Assembly: GCF_947500765.1 (NCBI RefSeq)
Contig: NZ_CANMTH010000001.1
Coordinates: 310,001-374,000 of the forward strand
Length of the DNA: 64,000 nt
Source of the DNA: an uncultured Formosa sp.
GTDB lineage: Bacteria; Bacteroidota; Bacteroidia; Flavobacteriales; Flavobacteriaceae
Reading direction: 5' to 3'
The notes under the pieces were generated by a model. It was not told the DNA's origin. It did no database searches and worked only from the letters and a program-made list of their open reading frames with translations. The position numbers and the translations under genes are program-made. Positions within the stretch are counted from its first letter, which is position 1. Each line of letters starts with the position of its first letter. Positions 55,198 to 63,999 of this stretch are shown here, in pieces.

Positions 55198-56475
55198 TTA
55201 TAATGTAACGTTAAATGTAAACTTTAAAGCAAAATTATCTTCTATTTCTGGTAAATGATAAGCGCCATAGCGGTAAGTTAAGCTTAGACCGAAACCAAAT
55301 ATTAATTGATTTAGCTCGAAGCCCGATTCTAGGTAGCCTTTATCTAGTGTTTTAAAGTCAAGTCCTTCATGGCGCTCAGGAGTTTTCATATCTCCAATAG
55401 CAAAACGAGAAAGTAACACCAATTGTGGTCTTGAAAATGCAGTATTATAAAATGGTTTAAAATAATGTTTAAATTGAAGTACTGAAAACATATCCGAGAA
55501 AAACTCGTTAAAATACATGGTTTCAAAACTATTTAAACCTGCAACAGAGAAACGTTGCATAATTGTAGATTTATTTATGTTATTAGGATAAGCGTGATAT
55601 AAGTGTGTTAGTGGTGCATCTCCAATAGCTATACCTGTAGCTAAATCTATTTCTGTATGCGATTCTTTATTGTAAACAAAATGATAAGAAGCTTTAAAGT
55701 CTAATTTTTGAAAACTAAAATCACCATAAGCTGGACCATTAAAACTTTGTGTGTATTGAAAGGTTAACTTAGGAAAACCATTATGTGTTTTTACATTTCC
55801 TGACGCTGTTGGCTTGATAATATCAAACGGACTCCAGAGTAAGGCTACTTTAGCCATGGTAAGGTCGTATTTAGAATACGTGCCTTCATCTGTAACAAAT
55901 TGATAATCGAATTTAGGATCTATTTCACTTACAGAAAACTGAGTTTCCGTATTTAATTTAGGTCCAAAATCATGCTGAATTGATGCTGATTTGGTAATGT
56001 GACGATAAAACAAACTTATGTTTAATAAACGTGGCTCAAAGAATTGAAAGATGCGTTTATCAGTTAAAAAGTGTGTGCTCGCTGTTTCTTGCAGATCATC
56101 TGTATACGATGCGTTTAGCCAAGTGTTATGCTCTTGGTTTAAACGATATCCAGCACCAATGCTATATTTGTATCGTGCATCTTTAAAACCATACACAGCA
56201 TATCCATTTATTCTAAATTCTTCAGATAACTTATCACTTGTTGTTCCTCCTAACCCTGTACGAATACCTTCGTATTGATTAAATTTTATAAGGTATCTTA
56301 AGTCTAAATTAAAGTATTTTAAAGGAATATATCCGTTACCAATATGCTGCGCTAAATTTGCTTTCTTTACTGCTTTTACACTATCTCTTTTTATATTAAT
56401 ATCCGATGCAATAACTTGTGCTCTACTAGTATAAATAGAGCATAATATTATTAAACTTAGATAGTATTTAATCAT
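55198..56475 (-). CDS. DUF5686-like outer-membrane barrel protein, short form
   Basis: 425 residues with a signal peptide (MIKYYLSLIILCSIYTSRAQ). The sequence resembles the C-terminal barrel of DUF5686 proteins (GYIPLKYFNLDLRYLIKFNQYEG, RTGLGGTTSDKLSEEFR, EPRLLNISLFYRH, FRYGAYH-type strands). Full-length DUF5686 proteins are about twice this size and have a carboxypeptidase-like domain in front; here a signal peptide leads almost directly into the barrel. It ends in a terminal strand (FALKFTFNVTL). It precedes the MMPL exporter by 38 bases, so the two may form an envelope unit. Function unknown. Confidence 0.7.
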   Translation of the reverse strand: MIKYYLSLIILCSIYTSRAQVIASDINIKRDSVKAVKKANLAQHIGNGYIPLKYFNLDLRYLIKFNQYEGIRTGLGGTTSDKLSEEFRINGYAVYGFKDARYKYSIGAGYRLNQEHNTWLNASYTDDLQETASTHFLTDKRIFQFFEPRLLNISLFYRHITKSASIQHDFGPKLNTETQFSVSEIDPKFDYQFVTDEGTYSKYDLTMAKVALLWSPFDIIKPTASGNVKTHNGFPKLTFQYTQSFNGPAYGDFSFQKLDFKASYHFVYNKESHTEIDLATGIAIGDAPLTHLYHAYPNNINKSTIMQRFSVAGLNSFETMYFNEFFSDMFSVLQFKHYFKPFYNTAFSRPQLVLLSRFAIGDMKTPERHEGLDFKTLDKGYLESGFELNQLIFGFGLSLTYRYGAYHLPEIEDNFALKFTFNVTL

Positions 56476-56550
56476 GCAAGTAGTGTCGTAAATTAAACGT
56501 GCTTAAAATAAAAACAATAATGGTAATAACGTGTAATTGATTTTATGTAT

Positions 56551-56577
56551 AAAAAAAAGCGACTTGTTTGTCGCTTT
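56551..56577 (-). terminator. pyrH-frr terminator
   Basis: AAAGCGAC/GTCGCTTT stem (56556-56563, 56570-56577) with an A-run on the left that reads as T-run on the minus strand; directly after the frr stop. Confidence 0.85.
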
Positions 56578-56582
56578 AGTTT

Positions 56583-57140
56583 TTATACAGTCATAATTTC
56601 TTTTTCCTTGACCGAAAGCAATTCATCAGTTTTTTTGACATAATTATCGGTAAGCTTTTGTATTTCTTGTTCTGTATCTTTCTTTACATCTTCAGAAACA
56701 TCATCTAGCTTCTTAATATCGTTGTTAGCATCTTTTCTAGCGTTTCTTATCGCTATTTTTCCGTCTTCTGCTTCAGACTTTGCTTGCTTCGCTAAGTCGC
56801 GTCTGCGTTCTTCTGTTAAAGGTGGAACGTTTATTATAATTAAGTCGCCATTATTCATAGGATTAAATCCTAAGTTAGCGATCATAATTGCTTTTTCTAT
56901 TTCGTGAAGCATTTTCTTTTCCCAAGGCTGAACACTAATTGTTCTACCATCAGGTGTATTTACGTTAGCCACTTGACTTAGAGGTGTCTGTGATCCGTAA
57001 TAATCTACCATTACACTTCCAAGCATTGATGGGCTTGCTTTTCCTGCTCTAATATTTACAAATTGTTTTTCAAGATGTCTAACGGCACCATCCATGGCTT
57101 CTTTTGTAGAATCTATAATAAATTGAATATCTTCATTCAT
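56583..57140 (-). CDS. frr: Ribosome recycling factor
   Basis: 185 residues, the standard RRF length. Family sequence is clear: VNIRAGKASPSML near residue 28-40, YYGSQTPLSQVANV, PWEKKMLHEIEKAI, and NDGDLIIINVPPLTEERRRDL-type central region (here NNGDLIIINVPPLTEERR). With EF-G it splits post-termination ribosomes. It lies 40 bases after pyrH and is followed by a terminator. Confidence 0.98.
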   Translation of the reverse strand: MNEDIQFIIDSTKEAMDGAVRHLEKQFVNIRAGKASPSMLGSVMVDYYGSQTPLSQVANVNTPDGRTISVQPWEKKMLHEIEKAIMIANLGFNPMNNGDLIIINVPPLTEERRRDLAKQAKSEAEDGKIAIRNARKDANNDIKKLDDVSEDVKKDTEQEIQKLTDNYVKKTDELLSVKEKEIMTV

Positions 57141-57180
57141 GGTTTTAAAACTTTACTGTTATATTACTAAAAAATCTAAA

Positions 57181-57888
57181 TTAAACATTTACTTGTGTAC
57201 CAATGTTTTCTCCAGAGACTACTTTTAATAAATTTCCTTTTGTGTTCATATCAAAAACAACAATAGGTAATTCGTTTTCTTGACTTAGTGTGAACGCTGT
57301 AGTGTCCATTACTTTTAACCCTTTCTTTAATACATCGTCGAAAGATATGTTGTCAAATTTCACAGCATTGCTGTCTTTTTCAGGATCGGCAGTGTAAATA
57401 CCATCTACACGAGTTCCTTTTAAAATAACATCTGCTTCAATTTCGATTGCTCTTAATACGGCAGCAGAGTCTGTAGTAAAGTATGGATTTCCAGTACCGC
57501 CACCAAATATAACAACACGTCCTTTTTCTAGGTGACGCATCGCTTTTCTACGGATAAATGGCTCTGCAACTTCATTAATTTTAATTGCTGTTTGTAAGCG
57601 TGTTGGAATTCCTGCATCTTCTAAAGCACTTTGTAATGCTAGGCCGTTTATTACTGTTGCTAACATTCCCATATGGTCGCCTTGTACTCGATCCATACCG
57701 TTACTTGCTCCAGAAACACCTCTAAAAATATTTCCTCCTCCAATTACAATAGCGACTTGGACACCAGAATCTGTAATGGTTTTAATGTCTGCAGCGTATT
57801 CAGCTAATCTAACAGGGTCTATACCGTATTGACGTTCGCCCATTAATGCTTCGCCTGATAATTTTAAAAGGATGCGTTTAAATTTCAT
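57181..57888 (-). CDS. pyrH: UMP kinase
   Basis: 235 residues, hexameric bacterial UMP kinase of the amino-acid kinase fold. Nucleotide-binding motifs are KLSGEALMG (9-17), [10 protein letters not shown] (about 48-57) and [18 protein letters not shown]. It phosphorylates UMP to UDP. A TAATTTTG element on the minus strand (57911-57918) lies 22 bases upstream of its start, and the tsf terminator lies beyond that, so pyrH-frr is probably a separate transcript from rpsB-tsf. Confidence 0.98.
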   Translation of the reverse strand: MKFKRILLKLSGEALMGERQYGIDPVRLAEYAADIKTITDSGVQVAIVIGGGNIFRGVSGASNGMDRVQGDHMGMLATVINGLALQSALEDAGIPTRLQTAIKINEVAEPFIRRKAMRHLEKGRVVIFGGGTGNPYFTTDSAAVLRAIEIEADVILKGTRVDGIYTADPEKDSNAVKFDNISFDDVLKKGLKVMDTTAFTLSQENELPIVVFDMNTKGNLLKVVSGENIGTQVNV

Positions 57889-57990
57889 AGTTTGTTTTAT
57901 AGAAGTTGTGCAAAATTACATAAATTTTTTAAAATGAGTGTGTAAAATTTAGTCTCCAAATGCTAATATTTTCTTTAATTATATTCCATA

Positions 57991-58028
57991 AAAAAAGGTC
58001 ATTATCTCTAAATTGAATAATGACCTTT
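57991..58028 (-). terminator. tsf terminator
   Basis: AAAGGTCATTAT/ATAATGACCTTT stem (57994-58005, 58017-58028) with T-run on the minus strand, about 35 bases after the tsf stop. Confidence 0.88.
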
Positions 58029-58063
58029 AATATGTTTACTGAAAAATATCAGTATATTTTATG

Positions 58064-59029
58064 TTATCCTAAAGCAACACGTGTAAATCCTTTTACAGAT
58101 ACACCGCTAAAAGATTCAACGTATTTACCAACTTTAACTTTTTCATCTTTGATAAAGTTTTGATCTAATAAACATTGTTCTTGATCTAAAGTTGTGTTGT
58201 CTGAAATGTAACGTTCCATTTTTCCAGGAAGAATTTTATCCCAGATTTTTTCTGGTTTGTTTTCTGCTTTAAGTTCTGCTTTTGCATTTTCTTCAGCTTG
58301 AGCTAAAACTTCAGGAGTTAATTGAGACATAGAGATGTATTCAGGAACATTTTTTAATGTTTTTCCTAAACGTTTTAATTCTTCATTATCTTTTTCAATT
58401 ACAGCAATTCTAGCTTCAGTTTCTGAAGCAACAAAAGCAGGATCGAAATCTTTATAAGATAAAGTAGTGGCACCCATAGATGCAACTTGCATTGCTAAGT
58501 CTTTAGCTAAAACATCTCCATTTTCTACTACAGCAGAAAGACCTACTAGAGCAGCAATTTTGTTAATATGTACATAAGAACCTACATAAGGAGCTTCTAA
58601 TTTAGAGTAATCTTTAATCTCTAGTTTTTCACCAATAACACCAGTTTGTTCAACTAATTTATCAGCTACAGTAAGACCATCTATATCAGCAGCTAAAAGC
58701 TCTTCTTTAGTGTTTACAGTTATTGCGATATCAGCAATTTTATTTGCTAAAGCAACGAAGTTTTCGTTTTTACCAACAAAGTCAGTTTCACAACCTAATA
58801 CGATAGATACACCAACAGTGTTAGTATCGTTTACTTTTGCTACAGCAGCACCTTCACTAGAATCTCTATCTGCTCTATTTGCAGCAACTTTCTGACCTTT
58901 TTTACGTAAGACATCGATAGCTTTATCGAAATCTCCTTCAGCTTCAACTAACGCTTTTTTACAGTCCATCATTCCTGCACCAGTAGCTTTTCTTAGTTTG
59001 TTTACCTCTGCGGCTGTTACTTTTACCAT
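58064..59029 (-). CDS. tsf: Elongation factor Ts
   Basis: 321 residues, longer than E. coli EF-Ts (283) but, as I recall, normal for Bacteroidota. The N-terminal UBA-like domain has VNKLRKATGAGMMDCKKALVEA. The core domains contain the CETDFVGKNENFV segment that contacts EF-Tu. It exchanges GDP for GTP on EF-Tu. It lies downstream of rpsB, separated by a strong hairpin that leaves only about 23 bases before the tsf ATG. Confidence 0.97.
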   Translation of the reverse strand: MVKVTAAEVNKLRKATGAGMMDCKKALVEAEGDFDKAIDVLRKKGQKVAANRADRDSSEGAAVAKVNDTNTVGVSIVLGCETDFVGKNENFVALANKIADIAITVNTKEELLAADIDGLTVADKLVEQTGVIGEKLEIKDYSKLEAPYVGSYVHINKIAALVGLSAVVENGDVLAKDLAMQVASMGATTLSYKDFDPAFVASETEARIAVIEKDNEELKRLGKTLKNVPEYISMSQLTPEVLAQAEENAKAELKAENKPEKIWDKILPGKMERYISDNTTLDQEQCLLDQNFIKDEKVKVGKYVESFSGVSVKGFTRVALG

Positions 59030-59050
59030 AATTTCTAAGTAATATAAGTT

Positions 59051-59104
59051 TTAAAAAAAAAGTCGTTCAATTATTTTTCTGTAAAGAAAAGAACTAAACG
59101 ACTT
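59051..59104 (-). terminator. Hairpin between rpsB and tsf (terminator or attenuator)
   Basis: AAGTCGTT (59060-59067) pairs with AACGACTT (59097-59104), with an inner TTTTCT/AGAAAA stem, followed on the minus strand by nine T. It lies between two genes normally co-transcribed. Confidence 0.75.
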
Positions 59105-59134
59105 ATATTATGTTATGTAATGATTATTTGTTGT

Positions 59135-59899
59135 TTATTCTTCTTCTTCAGTAGCAGTTTCTGCTTTCTTAGAAGGTGCAGGTTTATCTACTTTAGCTGA
59201 ATCTTTCTCTGCTTTACGCTCTGCTAAACCATCTGCAATAGCACCAGTTACGTGAGTTAAAACTTTATCGATAGATTTAGAAGCATCGTCGTTTGCAGGG
59301 ATCACGAAATCAACTTGACGTGGGTCAGAGTTAGTATCTACCATTGCAAATATTGGAATGTTTAATTTTTGTGCTTCTTTAATCGCGATATGCTCACGTT
59401 TAATGTCTACTACAAATAAAGCTCCTGGTAAACGTGTCATGTCGCTAATAGAACCTAAGTTTTTTTCTAACTTAGCTCTTAAACGATCAACTTGTAAACG
59501 TTCTTTTTTAGAAAGAGTCATGAATGTACCGTCTTTCTTCATTCTATCAATAGAAGCCATTTTTTTAACAGCTTTTCTAATAGTAACAAAGTTAGTTAAC
59601 ATTCCACCAGGCCATCTTTCAGTAATGTAAGGCATGTTAATTGCCCCAGCTTTTTCTGATACGATGTCTTTAGCTTGTTTTTTTGTTGCAACGAAAAGGA
59701 TTTTACGTCCAGAAGCAGCAATTTTGCTTAAAGCTTCACCAGCTTCATCAATTTTAGCTGCAGTTTTATATAAATTGATAATATGGATACCGTTACGTTC
59801 CATATATACGTAAGGAGCCATGTTTGGATCCCATTTACGAGTCAAGTGACCGAAGTGTACACCTGCTTCAAGTAAGTCTTTTACTTCTACTTTTGCCAT
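59135..59899 (-). CDS. rpsB: 30S ribosomal protein S2
   Basis: 254 residues from the ATG at 59899 (MAKVEVKDLLEAGVHFGHLTRKWDPNM, the family start); a Met 11 codons upstream is not needed. It carries the S2 signatures YKTAAKIDEAGEAL and PRQVDFVIPANDDASKSI. It has an acidic, Ala/Lys-rich tail as in other Bacteroidota. Component of the small subunit, paired with tsf downstream as in most bacteria. Confidence 0.98.
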   Translation of the reverse strand: MAKVEVKDLLEAGVHFGHLTRKWDPNMAPYVYMERNGIHIINLYKTAAKIDEAGEALSKIAASGRKILFVATKKQAKDIVSEKAGAINMPYITERWPGGMLTNFVTIRKAVKKMASIDRMKKDGTFMTLSKKERLQVDRLRAKLEKNLGSISDMTRLPGALFVVDIKREHIAIKEAQKLNIPIFAMVDTNSDPRQVDFVIPANDDASKSIDKVLTHVTGAIADGLAERKAEKDSAKVDKPAPSKKAETATEEEE

Positions 59900-60040
59900 T
59901 TTGTAATAGTTTACGTTCTGTTGAATTAGCAATGTTCCATCTCGTTTTAAGTATCATACTTTAAACTTTTTGGCTGCATTTAGATGCTAAACTAAATCCT
60001 GTTTTTCAACTAGGACAACAATAACTTGTTTTTAAATTTT

Positions 60041-60085
60041 AAAAAAATCAACCAGATTGAGAGCGCTATGACGCAATTCTCAATC
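60041..60085 (-). terminator. rplM-rpsI terminator
   Basis: GATTGAGAATTGCG/CGCTCTCAATC on the minus strand (a three-base bulge), followed by TGGTTGATTTTTTT; about 20 bases after the rpsI stop. Confidence 0.75.
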
Positions 60086-60103
60086 GAGTTGAGGATGGTA
60101 ATA

Positions 60104-60490
60104 TTAACGTTTCGAGAATTGGAATTTCTTACGCGCTTTCTTCTGACCGAATTTCTTACGTTCAACCATTCTAGGGTCTCTAGTTAATAAACCTTCTGGC
60201 TTAAGAATTAATCTGTTTTCTGCATCGATCTCGCACATAACACGAGAAATAGCTAAACGGATCGCTTCTGCTTGTCCAGTAATACCACCTCCATATACAT
60301 TTACTGTAATATCAAAGTTGCCATCATTGTTAGTCATGGTTAAAGGTTGGTTTACTTTATACTGCAAAGTTGCAGTAGTAAAATAATCCGCCACGTCTTT
60401 TTTGTTCACTGTAATCTTACCCTCACCTGGGGCAACATATACACGAGCAACAGCCGTCTTTCTACGGCCAATTTTGTGAATTACTTCCAT
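60104..60490 (-). CDS. rpsI: 30S ribosomal protein S9
   Basis: 128 residues. N-terminus MEVIHKIGRRKTAVARVYVAPG; C-terminal RDPRMVERKKFGQKKARKKFQFSKR with the basic tail that reaches the P-site tRNA. Its ATG overlaps the rplM stop (TAATG), so translation is coupled; the L13-S9 pair is universal in bacteria. Confidence 0.98.
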   Translation of the reverse strand: MEVIHKIGRRKTAVARVYVAPGEGKITVNKKDVADYFTTATLQYKVNQPLTMTNNDGNFDITVNVYGGGITGQAEAIRLAISRVMCEIDAENRLILKPEGLLTRDPRMVERKKFGQKKARKKFQFSKR

Positions 60491-60945
60491 TATTTGAATT
60501 CGTTTAAGTTGATTGTTTTTGGTTTTTGAGCTTCATGAGCATGAGCTGTACCAGAAACAACAGTTAGATTACGGAATAAAGCGGCACCTAATTTGTTCTT
60601 AGGTAACATTCCTTTTACTGATTTTTCTACTAACCTTGCTGGATCTTTTCCAAACAATTCTGTAGCAGTTAAACTTCTTTGACCACCTGGATAACCTGTG
60701 TGACGAATGTACGTTTTGTCATTCCACTTGTTTCCTGTTAAGTTGACTTTTTCTGCATTGATAACTATTACGTTATCCCCGCAATCAACGTGTGGTGTGA
60801 AATTAGGTTTGTGTTTACCTCTAATAAGTTTTGCAACTTTAGAAGCTAAACGACCTAAACTTTGACCTTCAGCATCAACTAAAACCCACTCTTTATTAAC
60901 AGTAGCTTTGTTTGCTGAAATCGTTTTGTAGCTTAATGTATCCAC
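60490..60945 (-). CDS. rplM: 50S ribosomal protein L13
   Basis: 151 residues. It shows the family blocks WVLVDAEGQSLGRLASKVAKLIRGKHK, VDCGDNVIVINAEKV and KGMLPKNKLGAALFRNL. Early-assembly large-subunit protein. First gene of the rplM-rpsI operon with a consensus promoter at 60993-61022 and a leader of about 40 bases that can form a small hairpin. Confidence 0.98.
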   Translation of the reverse strand: MDTLSYKTISANKATVNKEWVLVDAEGQSLGRLASKVAKLIRGKHKPNFTPHVDCGDNVIVINAEKVNLTGNKWNDKTYIRHTGYPGGQRSLTATELFGKDPARLVEKSVKGMLPKNKLGAALFRNLTVVSGTAHAHEAQKPKTINLNEFK

Positions 60946-61305
60946 ACTAATTAATTTTATTTATTAAACATTCCTCTCTTAAAAAGAGTTTGCAAATTTA
61001 CGATAATCTATTTGATTACCAAATTGTATCACGCTATTTTTTGATTTTTAATAATATAGCTCTGCTTTTTGCCTTAATAAATCAGTTTCAGGAATTTAAA
61101 ATGATTGCTTTCTCGTTTTGCTTTTTTAAATCTATTTTTAATGTATTGTAATTTATCAAGCAGTTTTTGTCTTTTAAGTATTTAATTTTCTAACTTAAAA
61201 TGATCTAGGAATAATTATTTATAATAATGACAGAGATTTTAAATAATTATTTTTTAACTTACTAACATCAAAGCGAATTAATTAATAATATTAAAATTTT
61301 AAAAC
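60946..61305. other. Intergenic region between rplM and the DUF2853 gene
   Basis: 360 bases between divergent genes. It holds the rplM leader with a CTCTT/AAGAG hairpin (about 60976-60988) and the rplM promoter. The remaining AT-rich half must contain the promoter of the DUF2853 gene, for which I see no consensus boxes. Confidence 0.6.
60993..61022 (-). promoter_or_regulatory. Promoter of the rplM-rpsI operon
   Basis: On the minus strand TTG (61022-61020), a 19-base spacer, and TAAATTTG (61000-60993): a full match to the Bacteroidota -33/-7 consensus. Confidence 0.75.
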
Positions 61306-61638
61306 ATGAGTGATCTAGAGTCAAAATTAGCTCAATTAAAAGCAACTGCTGTAAAACAATTAACCGATTGTGGTGTAAGCAGTATAGATGAAGAAAAATT
61401 AGACGGCTATGTAAATAGTTTAAAAACTATGGTAAATAATAAAGATGCGGTTTTAGTCTCTGGAACTGATGCTTCTGAATTAGAAACCGTACGTCGTAAT
61501 TTTGTAGAAAAAAAATTAGGTGTAAAAGATAAAGACAAAGCTATGGCTGCAATTACAAGTGTAGTAGAAAAAATGTCTGCCATTAAAATGAAAAGTAGAC
61601 CTGCGTTTTATTATTTAGTATCTGAAGCGTTACGTTAA
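61306..61638 (+). CDS. DUF2853 family protein
   Basis: 110 residues, soluble, helical. The pattern SDLESKLAQLKATAV, a C-terminal block KLGVKDKDKAMAAIT and KMKSRPAFYYLVSEAL fits DUF2853, a small family found in several Gram-negative groups, with no established function. Monocistronic, followed by its own terminator. Confidence 0.85.
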   Translation: MSDLESKLAQLKATAVKQLTDCGVSSIDEEKLDGYVNSLKTMVNNKDAVLVSGTDASELETVRRNFVEKKLGVKDKDKAMAAITSVVEKMSAIKMKSRPAFYYLVSEALR

Positions 61639-61662
61639 TATAGAAGCATTTTATAGATAATT

Positions 61663-61696
61663 AAAAAAGAGGTTACCAATTGGGTAGCCTCTTTTT
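61663..61696 (+). terminator. Terminator of the DUF2853 gene
   Basis: AAAAAGAGGTTACC/GGTAGCCTCTTTTT stem with one mismatch and a 5-base loop, 25 bases after the stop. Confidence 0.88.
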
Positions 61697-61745
61697 GTGT
61701 ATTAACTTTATTATGTTCTTAACCTATATTTGAAGATAAGAAGGG

Positions 61746-62657
61746 TTATGCTTTTTTAAGGAAACTTTCAATATTATGTATCACTTTGTCACTTAAGCGG
61801 TCGAAAGCCTGTTTTGTTCTTCCTACAGATATATTGACACAATTTACATGCGGGTGATTCAATAGTGCTTTGTCTCCTAAAGCGCCAAGTGTGTCGCAAT
61901 ACACACGGTTATCTTCTTTTAACCAAGCGTTAAAAGGTTGGTCGTCCCACGCAGGAGATAAGCCTGTGTTAAATAGTATTTTATGATTTCCGAAGGCATT
62001 AAATTCTTCATTATGCAAAAGAATGGTGTTTTTATTTAAACAGGTAATAATGACTTCGTTTTCCGAAAGTAATTTCTTTAAAGGTAAATATTGATAGCCT
62101 TTAGTTTCTGCTTCAGGTTTTTTAGTTCTAGAATAATAAGAGACTTTAGCTCCAAAAAAGTGGAGAGCATCTGCAATCATGCCTCCGGATTTTCCTAAAC
62201 CTACAATACCTACTTTTAAGCCTGTAATTTCAGAAGGTAATCCGTTCCAAGGTGTTCTTGGGCTTCCGTCAGGATTTATGCCAAATCCGTGTAAAGCGTT
62301 TACTAATTCGCTAATTACATATTCTACAACACCTTCGTCTCCGTAGTCACGAATTCCAGTAACGGTGATGTTTCGTGAGTTGGCATATTCAATATCTACA
62401 TTGGCACTTTCTGGTGTGTACAGAGAGCAACACATACCTATGTATACAATATTTGGGCATTGTGCTATGGCATCTTTACCTAGCGTGGTTGTATAACTTA
62501 AAAGTACAGCATCTGCATCTCCAATACGTTTTACGATCTCGTTTACAGAAGATGGCATATCTTCATATAAGATTACTTCTTCTGCAAGGGATTGTAATTT
62601 TTTCTCAGCCATCGGAATCAAACTTACGGGTTCTATGGCTACCAGTTTTTTAAACAT
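61746..62657 (-). CDS. D-isomer 2-hydroxyacid dehydrogenase-like protein with altered active site
   Basis: 303 residues in the fold of the D-2-hydroxyacid dehydrogenases. The Rossmann motif GIVGLGKSGGMIAD is intact, and the following strand ends in YYSRTKK, where a Ser-Arg in place of Asp suggests NADP(H). The usual catalytic Arg motif (N-x-x-R-G) reads FNTGLSPAW, and the typical E and H motifs near the C-terminus are not recognisable (CDTLGALGD, NISVGRTKQ). Thus it may act on an unusual substrate or be non-catalytic. TAACTTTG on the minus strand (62681-62688) lies 24 bases upstream. Confidence 0.8.
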   Translation of the reverse strand: MFKKLVAIEPVSLIPMAEKKLQSLAEEVILYEDMPSSVNEIVKRIGDADAVLLSYTTTLGKDAIAQCPNIVYIGMCCSLYTPESANVDIEYANSRNITVTGIRDYGDEGVVEYVISELVNALHGFGINPDGSPRTPWNGLPSEITGLKVGIVGLGKSGGMIADALHFFGAKVSYYSRTKKPEAETKGYQYLPLKKLLSENEVIITCLNKNTILLHNEEFNAFGNHKILFNTGLSPAWDDQPFNAWLKEDNRVYCDTLGALGDKALLNHPHVNCVNISVGRTKQAFDRLSDKVIHNIESFLKKA

Positions 62658-62748
62658 ATTTATTGATTTTTTACAGTCTTCAAAGTTATTATAAATATCT
62701 TAATTGCTTTTAGTATTCTGAATTAAAAGCGGCTGTGTTTTTTTACTA

Positions 62749-63999
62749 TTATATTTTATAACTCAAGAGTACGTATAATCTATTGATTTTAGAATCAAAT
62801 TGAGAAAAGACTCCTTTAGAAAATTTGTATCTTATATCTAATCCTATGTTTTGGTAGGTTATTCCTGTTCCTAGTGAAAATCCAAATTCAAAAGTACTTG
62901 AGTTTGGTGTTGCTTCAGCTTCTGTTATAATTACATTAGAGTAGTTGTGGCGTTCTGCTTTTAAATAGTTTTCATCACTTATTACAAAACCACTAGATAT
63001 TCCACCGTTAAAAAATATAGATAATTTACCTAACGGTTGCGTGTAACGTAAAAGGTTATTTAATTCTATAAATGTATGTCCAATTTCAGAATTGTATGAG
63101 GAATACGTGTCTGTGGTATCGTAATCTATATAGGTGTTTTTCGTGCTGTAAGACGTGTATAATAATTCGTTATGGATAGACCATTTGTTATTGTTTTTAG
63201 GAAAGACAATATCTAGAAATAATCCTGCTGCCAAATTGGTAGATGAGTCATAATCTCCATTTAAATAGATACTGTGTTTTTTATTATTAAACTTTAGATT
63301 AGTGTTCGTAATTCCTGCAACAATACCAAATTCTAGCGCTGTTTTTTCCTTCGTACTTTTAAAGTTTATTTCTGAACCTATACATTTATAATATTTTTCA
63401 AAAACAGAGGTTAAGCTTTCTTGTGTGTAAGTTGCATTATTAATTTGTGATTGGATGTTTTTACAATCATTAAGATAAAAAATTAGTTGCCCTTTGTATT
63501 GGTTATTTTCTACAATATTAACAGTTTCCTTTAAGTAGGTTTTATGTGGTAGGAGTATAAAATTATCATTCTCCTTGATATAAAAATTAGTTTTATTGAG
63601 CTCATCTTTATAGTAATAAAGGCTCTTGTTCCCGTTTATTAAAACTTTTAGAAACACATCTCTTTTTTCTAATTTTAAATTTGCATCATTTTCTAAATTT
63701 TGAATATCTCTAGAGCTTATTTCTATATCTACAATTGCGCTTATATATGCATTGTCTTGCGCGTTAAAATATTTTATAGACGAAGTGTCGTATATAATTG
63801 GATTTTGATTTAATTCCTTTTTAAAGGTTATTTCTTTAGGGTTTGTTTTCCAATCTTTAATATCGATATAACCAGAAATCGTGTCTCCTGTAGTTGAAAC
63901 GACGTAGCCAGATAAGAAATTTTCTTGAGCTGAAGATATATTAAAAAACAGAAAAAAGAACAGGGGTAAAAGGATGAATTTGAATATAGGTGTTTTCAT
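62749..63999 (-). CDS. Outer-membrane beta-barrel protein with N-terminal accessory domain
   Basis: 416 residues with a signal peptide (MKTPIFKFILLPLFFFLFFNISSAQ). The first half (about 26-215) is a beta-rich domain starting GYVVSTTGDTISGYIDIKDW and has two Cys at about 174 and 201. The second half reads as an eight-strand-type barrel (FGIVAGITNTNLKF, AGLFLDIVFP, IHNELLYTSYS, IELNNLLRYTQPLG, FGFSLGTGITYQNIGLDIRYKFSKG) ending RLYVLLSYKI. Proteins of this build recur in Bacteroidota; function unknown. The start lies one base from the window edge, so upstream control cannot be seen. Confidence 0.8.
   Translation of the reverse strand: MKTPIFKFILLPLFFFLFFNISSAQENFLSGYVVSTTGDTISGYIDIKDWKTNPKEITFKKELNQNPIIYDTSSIKYFNAQDNAYISAIVDIEISSRDIQNLENDANLKLEKRDVFLKVLINGNKSLYYYKDELNKTNFYIKENDNFILLPHKTYLKETVNIVENNQYKGQLIFYLNDCKNIQSQINNATYTQESLTSVFEKYYKCIGSEINFKSTKEKTALEFGIVAGITNTNLKFNNKKHSIYLNGDYDSSTNLAAGLFLDIVFPKNNNKWSIHNELLYTSYSTKNTYIDYDTTDTYSSYNSEIGHTFIELNNLLRYTQPLGKLSIFFNGGISSGFVISDENYLKAERHNYSNVIITEAEATPNSSTFEFGFSLGTGITYQNIGLDIRYKFSKGVFSQFDSKINRLYVLLSYKI

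Noticed and set aside
59900..59932. Upstream Met start for rpsB
   Set aside because: The S2 family begins at MAKVEVKDLL; the extra 11 residues look like leader sequence.
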